Below, piece after piece: positions 58,346 to 64,000 of a DNA stretch of 64,000 nt. Position 1 is the first letter of the stretch. Every line of letters starts with the position of its first letter. The DNA is from Lethocerus indicus (taxonomy: Eukaryota > Arthropoda > Insecta > Hemiptera > Belostomatidae). Under the pieces are notes generated by a model, which saw only the letters and a list, made by a program, of their open reading frames with translations, searched no databases and was not told the origin of the DNA. The stretch is from NCBI GenBank assembly GCA_019843655.1, contig JACDQD010000002.1, positions 320,585 to 384,584 of the forward strand, written 5' to 3'. Both the position numbers and the translations under genes were made by a program.

Positions 58346-60407
58346 ACGTTGTGCGGTCAGTAGCGAAACAAAACGAACATTATCGTGATATTTTCAGTTT
58401 TATTTCCGCGTCGGCAGAAATGAATGGCGAGCTCACGAAAAATGTTCGATATACCGGGTGATTTTATATAAGGAGTTGCAGGCCGATTGTTAATTTTATG
58501 TTGACATTTTATTACAACTGTAATTACCGGCATAAACATTTTATACTGCGTTAACGGGCTTAATATTATTACAGCGACTGGTGTGTCAGAATCGTGTTCA
58601 TCTTCACATTGTTCCCGAAAGCCCGTCCCGAAGGGTAATTCATTTTTCCTTTAAATCAGTCCCCGTTCACTGTGCAGAAGCCGACAGGTGTGCCTTTAAC
58701 CCTATTACAGCCGATAATTAGCTTCAGGATTTATTAAAGGAATATTAAGGGTCGGTTCCTCATCATCCCCCTTTCTCGCCGTCCTCCTGCAATTCACTTG
58801 TATCCGGTCACAAGAACTTATTGAATTAAGCCCTTAAGGGCGGAAATCCATCTCTGCCCCACCTGGAATCTTAATGGAATCTTTCCCAAAATTAAGGAAC
58901 GTTCTTCGGGGTGGATTACGGCTTATGCGTAGGCCGGGCCGACGGTAACCCCGGGGATGAAGCTAAAAGATCTAATTAATTTGAGTGTTTTATTGCTTTT
59001 AATTTGTAACGGGGAGGAGGGGCGGGCTCGTAGGATTCTTAATTAAGCTTTTGAAGGGGCGGAAAAAGGTCGAACTCGGGGGGAAGGGAAGACGGACGTT
59101 TCGGGCGGCAGGAATTTCGAAAATACTTGTTTCTAAACAATGGGGCAAACTGAGATTTACGTTTCATCCCCCGACCGGCGACACTAACTTGGTTGGGAAT
59201 TTCACTCATCTCTAAATTGGCGGCACCTTTACACGAAATTAAGTCAGAAACGCTCTCTTACACTGAACACGAAGCTGCCTGATTGGCGTTTCAGAGTTTT
59301 ATTCCGCGTTACGGATCTGATATTATTAATATCGGCATCGTTGGTGTGAACAACCCCGTTCAGGATTCCAGCATCGGGTTAGCACGCGACTGGAATTTAT
59401 GCGGGAGGAGAAAATTAAAATAAATTAATAGGACAGCCACTCGAAAGGGTCGCCCCTTATTTAAGAGGAATGAGAACTGCGTACACGGCCCTTAATTCAG
59501 GCCCTACAAAACTGCAAATGTTTCGTAGCCCGACACTTTCACCCCTCGAGACAAATTATCGCCTCAAGTCCTTCCCTGAAAGGAATCGTCAGGATTATTG
59601 TAATCCGTCCTGTCCTAGTCTTTATGCAGTTCATAAACTCGCGATTTTCACGAAGGGATGTCGCATCGAAGGATTGGCAGTGACGGGACACTTTCGAACG
59701 AAAGGATTTAATACCGGGAAGCTGCCAATTCGCGAAAGGATCGTAATGAAAATAATTATTATATACATCAATTTCAGAGAGATATCCTGGTACCAAAAAA
59801 AAAAGAGAAAACTCTATATTACAACAAAGAGTATAAGAATTATTCACATACAAATATTGACTCCGACAGACGGGATTTATTATTTATTCTTTCATTTCAA
59901 ACAAGACAGATACAAATAATCGAATTTTCCAGCATAGTGACACATGTATTCAATTGCATATTGGCTGCACATGTACCCAAAACGAGATTATGAACGCCCT
60001 TCACGAGTATAAATTGTATTTTCAACGCGATGATAACACAAATATTATTATTACTTTAATCAAACTGCGAATTCCATTTCCCTGTCGCCGGCGCTTATTA
60101 AAACAAGCTTTTCCACGAGTGGCAATTTATTATTTATTAATAACGGTTTTCTCCGTTCATTTCGGCGCCAATTCACCGCCGGCCAAAAACGAGAAGTGAA
60201 TTGGGCGAAATGAACACGCGACGAATTTCACGACGAAACTTTCTGTCGAAATTGATCAAAATCGCGACATTTTATTGCAATCCTTTGTGCGTTCATTGGA
60301 TAAAAAAGAATGTCGCGAAACGTTAACGTTGAACGGTTTCAAAGTGTTATTAGGTACCGATAATTGGTTGGGGGTACAGGTACATTAATTCATACGAAGA
60401 TAATACA
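58346..60407. other. Long non-genic stretch
   Basis: A 149-codon plus frame (59470-59919) has no recognisable domain and is overlapped by a 104-codon minus frame. No repeat recognised. Confidence 0.45.
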
Positions 60408-60930
60408 GAGGTGTCCAAAAAAATGTATCCACTGTTTAAAAGTCCATAAATTGCAAACTAATCGAAGGAGTTGTCTCATTTTTGGTAGTGTTATAGTGTT
60501 GTAGTTCCGGCAATTGCGCCATACAAGCGTTGTATTGCGTTGTTCTGTTTTGTGTCAGATGACAGTCACCGGATAGTCAGTGTTCTGTTGTGTCAGTTGT
60601 ACCTTTTGTTACTCGAGTAAACGCTTGGCCGGCGCAAGGCTTAGAATTGGATGAAAGGAAGTCAGTTTCGAAGTGGTATTTTAAGTACGAAACGAGTATC
60701 AAACAGAGCCAATATCCGACTGAACAAGTTGCAGTTAGTAGTTCTTGCTGCAGTTGGCCGGCAACGTTTCTGTATGGATGTTAATGGTGGACCATTTCGA
60801 ACGCCTACAGTGTGTGATATCTTTAAGTTGGACTTTAAGCTACACCTTTCACCAAAAATGAGACACAACTCCGTCAATTAGCTTGCAAGTTATGGACTGT
60901 TAAATAGTGGATACATTTTTTCGACCCTCT
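60408..60930 (+). mobile_element. Tc1/mariner-like element E3 with transposase start
   Basis: Inverted ends: GAGGTGTCCAAAAAAATGTA at the left, and AGTGGATACATTTTTTCGAC then CCTCT at the right. Length about 520 bp. Codons 60641-60697 read LELDERKSVSKWYFKYETS, like the first helix of arthropod mariner-type transposases (L-D-E-R-K then W-Y). The remainder is lost. E1 and E2 are shorter relatives. Confidence 0.8.
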
Positions 60931-63720
60931 CCAATAATATATACGCCCTAGTCCGATACAAATCGGAGGTAATGTGAAAGAATAAACGAAAAAGCTGAAA
61001 TAGAAATTTCACCCCCGGGGAACGCTTCCTCGACTGCCGGGACTTATTTGCAGCCAAATTACTTTGTACAGCTTTCGAGTTCAAGATCGGAAAGTTTGAA
61101 AACTGGCTACGGGGCAATGTCATCTCGGTAATGTTTTCCGCAAACCCCGCTCAGAGTCGGCGTAGGCAAAGCGAGGGCCGACAGGAAATTACATTCCCGA
61201 CGTAAACGTTACTGAAGGCCGTATTAAAAAAAAAAAAAAATAATAATAAGAGCAAAGAAAACGTTAGGGCCGTATATCATAGAAAGAGAGGGGCGAGATA
61301 AAACACTCAATTCCGATATTTACGAGCGGCTCTTGATTCGAAAACCTTAGTAGGCCATTTCAAGGGCGGCCATAAAATATATTACAGTGGCCACGTCGGG
61401 ACGTTCACGCGTTTTGACGTGCCGTCTCGTTTTTCGATTTCGGCCCTTTATCTGCGCCAATAAATAATCTGCCCCGATACCCAATTCGGGAATTTTGGTA
61501 CGGGCGGATAATCGGCGGCGCATTTATGGCCCGGACGACACACTCCGGCGAACGCACATTCTCCGTTTTACATTTGACAACTTGAAGTTGAATCGGCCGA
61601 GTTAAGTCGCCCCGGGATGGGGCGTCGAAGCCGAGAACGGGCCGACATTTTGATTTCGGCATTAAACGCCGGTTTCCATTTGGGCAATAGTCGGGGCCCG
61701 AGTTAAGTAGCGAGCGTCCGCCTTGACGAGTGGGCCCTTTTCTCTGTACAGTGAGGGCCCGGCATTGTCTCCAAACGGGCCCTTATTGGCGGGGGGGGGC
61801 TTTGTTTTTAACCGGCGGCGGGCATTAGGCACGCCTTACTTTAATTGAGGCCCCCAAAACTCCCTTCGGGCACGTAAGTGGCAGCACGGCTCCGCTTCAC
61901 GCCGTTGTCAGCGCTATTCCATTAGCGATAGTGGTGCAGTAGAGGGGGAACGAATATCACTATCACTGTCTGAACCGATTGGCAAATAATAACCAGGATG
62001 GCGGGGACCTTCGGATCAATTACTTCGTTGAAATTACAGGTTTCAATATATGAAATCTATTTACGTTCTAAAATGCGGCATCATCGGACGTGAACCGGTC
62101 GCCCCCCCCCCCGGGTGTTCGTGGAGTCGGATCACGGATGGAATGCGTACGGCCTAGACAATGGCCGAGGCCGGTTAACGCTAAATGAAACCGATTTCCC
62201 CGTAAAACATTCGACCCGGCTCCAATTCCATCGATTTAATTCAGTTCCCGTAGAAACCCCCTCCCTGTTGGTGCGGTACGGGGGGGGACTTTTCATTCCT
62301 CGTAGCCCTCCGAAGGACGCGTTACTCTTTCAAGGAGAGGAGAAACCGGGATCGTAAACGTTGCGTGTTTACAAATTACAACAAGGGGGCGTGTCGGTCG
62401 GCATAACCCCGGCAACGCACACACCGTGAATTTTACAAGTCTGTCTTGGGGGGGTGGGGAGACGGACGTTTAAGGGATAAGAAGTTCCGAAATTAACTAT
62501 TTAATTGGGGAGGAAACAAGGATTGTTGTTTCTAGTTTTACAGGTAGTTTTAGTGCCCCCTTCGCCCCCGCCACCCCTACCAGATTCAGAAGGATCTGAA
62601 TATTCCATACAGTCACCGACCCCCTTCCCCCAACCGACCCTTCGATTAAATAAATTACGCCGTCCGGCCTCGTAAAACCTTAGGCTTAGAAACAGTTGTA
62701 TTTTTTTGAAACGGTCCCAAGAAAACAAATTTACAATCGGCGACTTGTGATTAGCCCTTCTGATTGTCCCCGTCCCTGACCCTGGACCCAGTGTGTGGAT
62801 CACTGGCGCTAAGGGCCGGTGTACGGGAAAAACTAAATTTGAAATTGGAGAAAATCTGATCTTTTTTTTAGAATTCCCGTAGGTACAGATCGGAGGGAAA
62901 ACGCAAAGGGCGCCCCTTTACGAGATTTACCTCGCCTATTCGGAAAACACCGGGTTCATTATGCTAATCGGATTGAGGACGGGGAGTGTGTAGAGTATTA
63001 TGTTAGCTCGGGTCTGTTCTAAATTTAATAGAGTAGTAAAATTATATTAATAACGTCGTTATTCTCTAATTTACGGTTTTACCTAATTATAACACTCCAG
63101 TTAGTGTAGGGGTAGAGAGGAGCTCTGGATGGGGGAGGGGGTTGGCGGGGTCCAATTTACACGGCGGTACTTTGTTCTAAGAAAAGTGTTGAGAAACCGG
63201 TCCATTTTATAACCAACCCCAACCCCCCACCCCCCACCTAAACCAACAATCTTTAACGGTCAAACCGTAAAACTAAGGGCCCCCTCCCTACCCCAGTTTT
63301 TAACCGTAACCCGCTCCGATAACCGGTTAATTTTTAATTTATCGCTAACGCATTTTATCCTTTATTTACGGCGTTCCCTTCTCCCTTCGGATTTGCTCTC
63401 ATTTTGCTCAGTTATTTAAGATACCGGGTAATGAGCTCGTCATGCGATTCGGGTACACTTATCGATTCTTTAGATTCTTATTTCAATTAACAATAGAGTT
63501 GAATCTAAGTAATGTTACAAAAGTTTCAAACCTGAGGCTCAAAATCTGCCTATTAATATATTTTAAGGTTTAACACGATGATAATCTGTATGTCTGAATT
63601 CTGGACAGTGATGAAAATCCGCAATCGTTACAGCTCGGGGAAATGAGCGAGTTGAGGGGTCGGAAAATGGCGAGAGTGATGGGGAAAAATTAGTCTCAAG
63701 AAACAATCTTTCAATGGGAA

Positions 63721-63754
<34 letters not shown>

Positions 63755-64000
63755 GAAGCAGAGTGGCTGGGAATGTTTAATTTTAAACCGGTCCCCCGGT
63801 CCCACCTTCCTCTTTCTCGGGCGTAATAGCTCAGCCCTTCCACCGCCACCGCGCCTCATGAATAAAATAACAATTTATACTATAAGTGTTATTAGCGGGC
63901 TACACAACATTATAAAATCCCGCCCCGGCCTACCTTTCTCGAGAGGCCTACTCGAATTGGAGAGAAACGGCGGGGGAGAAAGGGCGTCGCCCTTAAAGGG
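60931..64000. other. Long non-genic stretch
   Basis: A-rich run at about 61225-61240, G/C-rich patches at 61790-61800, 62101-62112, 63128-63150 and 63215-63240, and a (GAA)n tract at 63718-63752. Frames of up to 100 aa overlap on both strands, no gene recognised. Confidence 0.5.
63718..63752. repeat. (GAA)n microsatellite
   Basis: About nine GAA units followed by imperfect GAGGAA units. It produces a poly-phenylalanine/leucine frame on the minus strand that is not a gene. Confidence 0.9.

Noticed and set aside
59470..59919. 149-codon plus frame as a gene
   Set aside because: No motif, runs into poly-lysine and isoleucine-rich AT-rich sequence, and is overlapped by a 104-codon frame on the other strand.

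Overview
The window reads as repeat-rich, gene-poor nuclear DNA of an arthropod, probably an insect. The basis is the transposon fossil set: Jockey-clade non-LTR retrotransposon 3' ends, several Tc1/mariner lineages (one with terminal sequence like the honeybee-type 'mellifera' mariners), and abundant simple repeats and homopolymer tracts. I found no convincing host gene, tRNA, rRNA or CRISPR array. Most open frames are short, overlap each other on both strands, and look like chance or repeat-derived frames. The species cannot be named from sequence alone.

Five repeat groups make up most of the recognisable content. (1) A foldback family (about 14 copies plus fragments, e.g. 18388-19048, 26738-27455, 43227-43481, 50619-51288) has long inverted arms. 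Its better-preserved arms carry a 37-nt motif laid out like a minimal hammerhead self-cleaving ribozyme. (2) Two Jockey-like LINE families: one on the + strand with a YADD catalytic motif (12161-12874, 14455-15228, and a 3' tail at 13830-13936), and a second with about ten 5'-truncated copies of the RT C-terminus (489-1000 to 56340-56650). (3) Tc1/mariner relics of at least five lineages, nearly all deletion derivatives (9926-10378, 10865-11175, 16983-17310, 19746-20227, 21679-22122, 22501-22754, 33112-33431, 37478-37803, 39703-40023, 51902-52094, 60408-60930). (4) A pair of long dispersed repeats with a CACATATATGTG-type palindrome (4945-5395, 20266-20840). (5) A single about 0.5-kb element at 46835-47331 with inverted ends around a minisatellite whose 70-bp units alternate between two types.

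Layout: 1-9.9 kb is mostly blank sequence with a few LINE, foldback and palindrome-repeat copies. 9.9-17.3 kb is a dense transposon graveyard (mariner, then LINEs, then an inverted-repeat pair, then mariner). 18.4-29.9 kb holds most of the foldback copies with mariner fossils and two adjacent LINE fragments. 30-46 kb is sparse. 46.7-52.1 kb has the minisatellite element, a long CT tract, two foldback copies and a mini-mariner. 52-64 kb is again sparse, with two LINE copies and two related Tc1/mariner-like relics.

Nothing here works together as a pathway. The point of interest is how the repeats behave: ribozyme-like motifs in inverted pairs, G/C tracts of different length at the same codon in independent LINE copies, and composite foldback units duplicated in opposite orientation.
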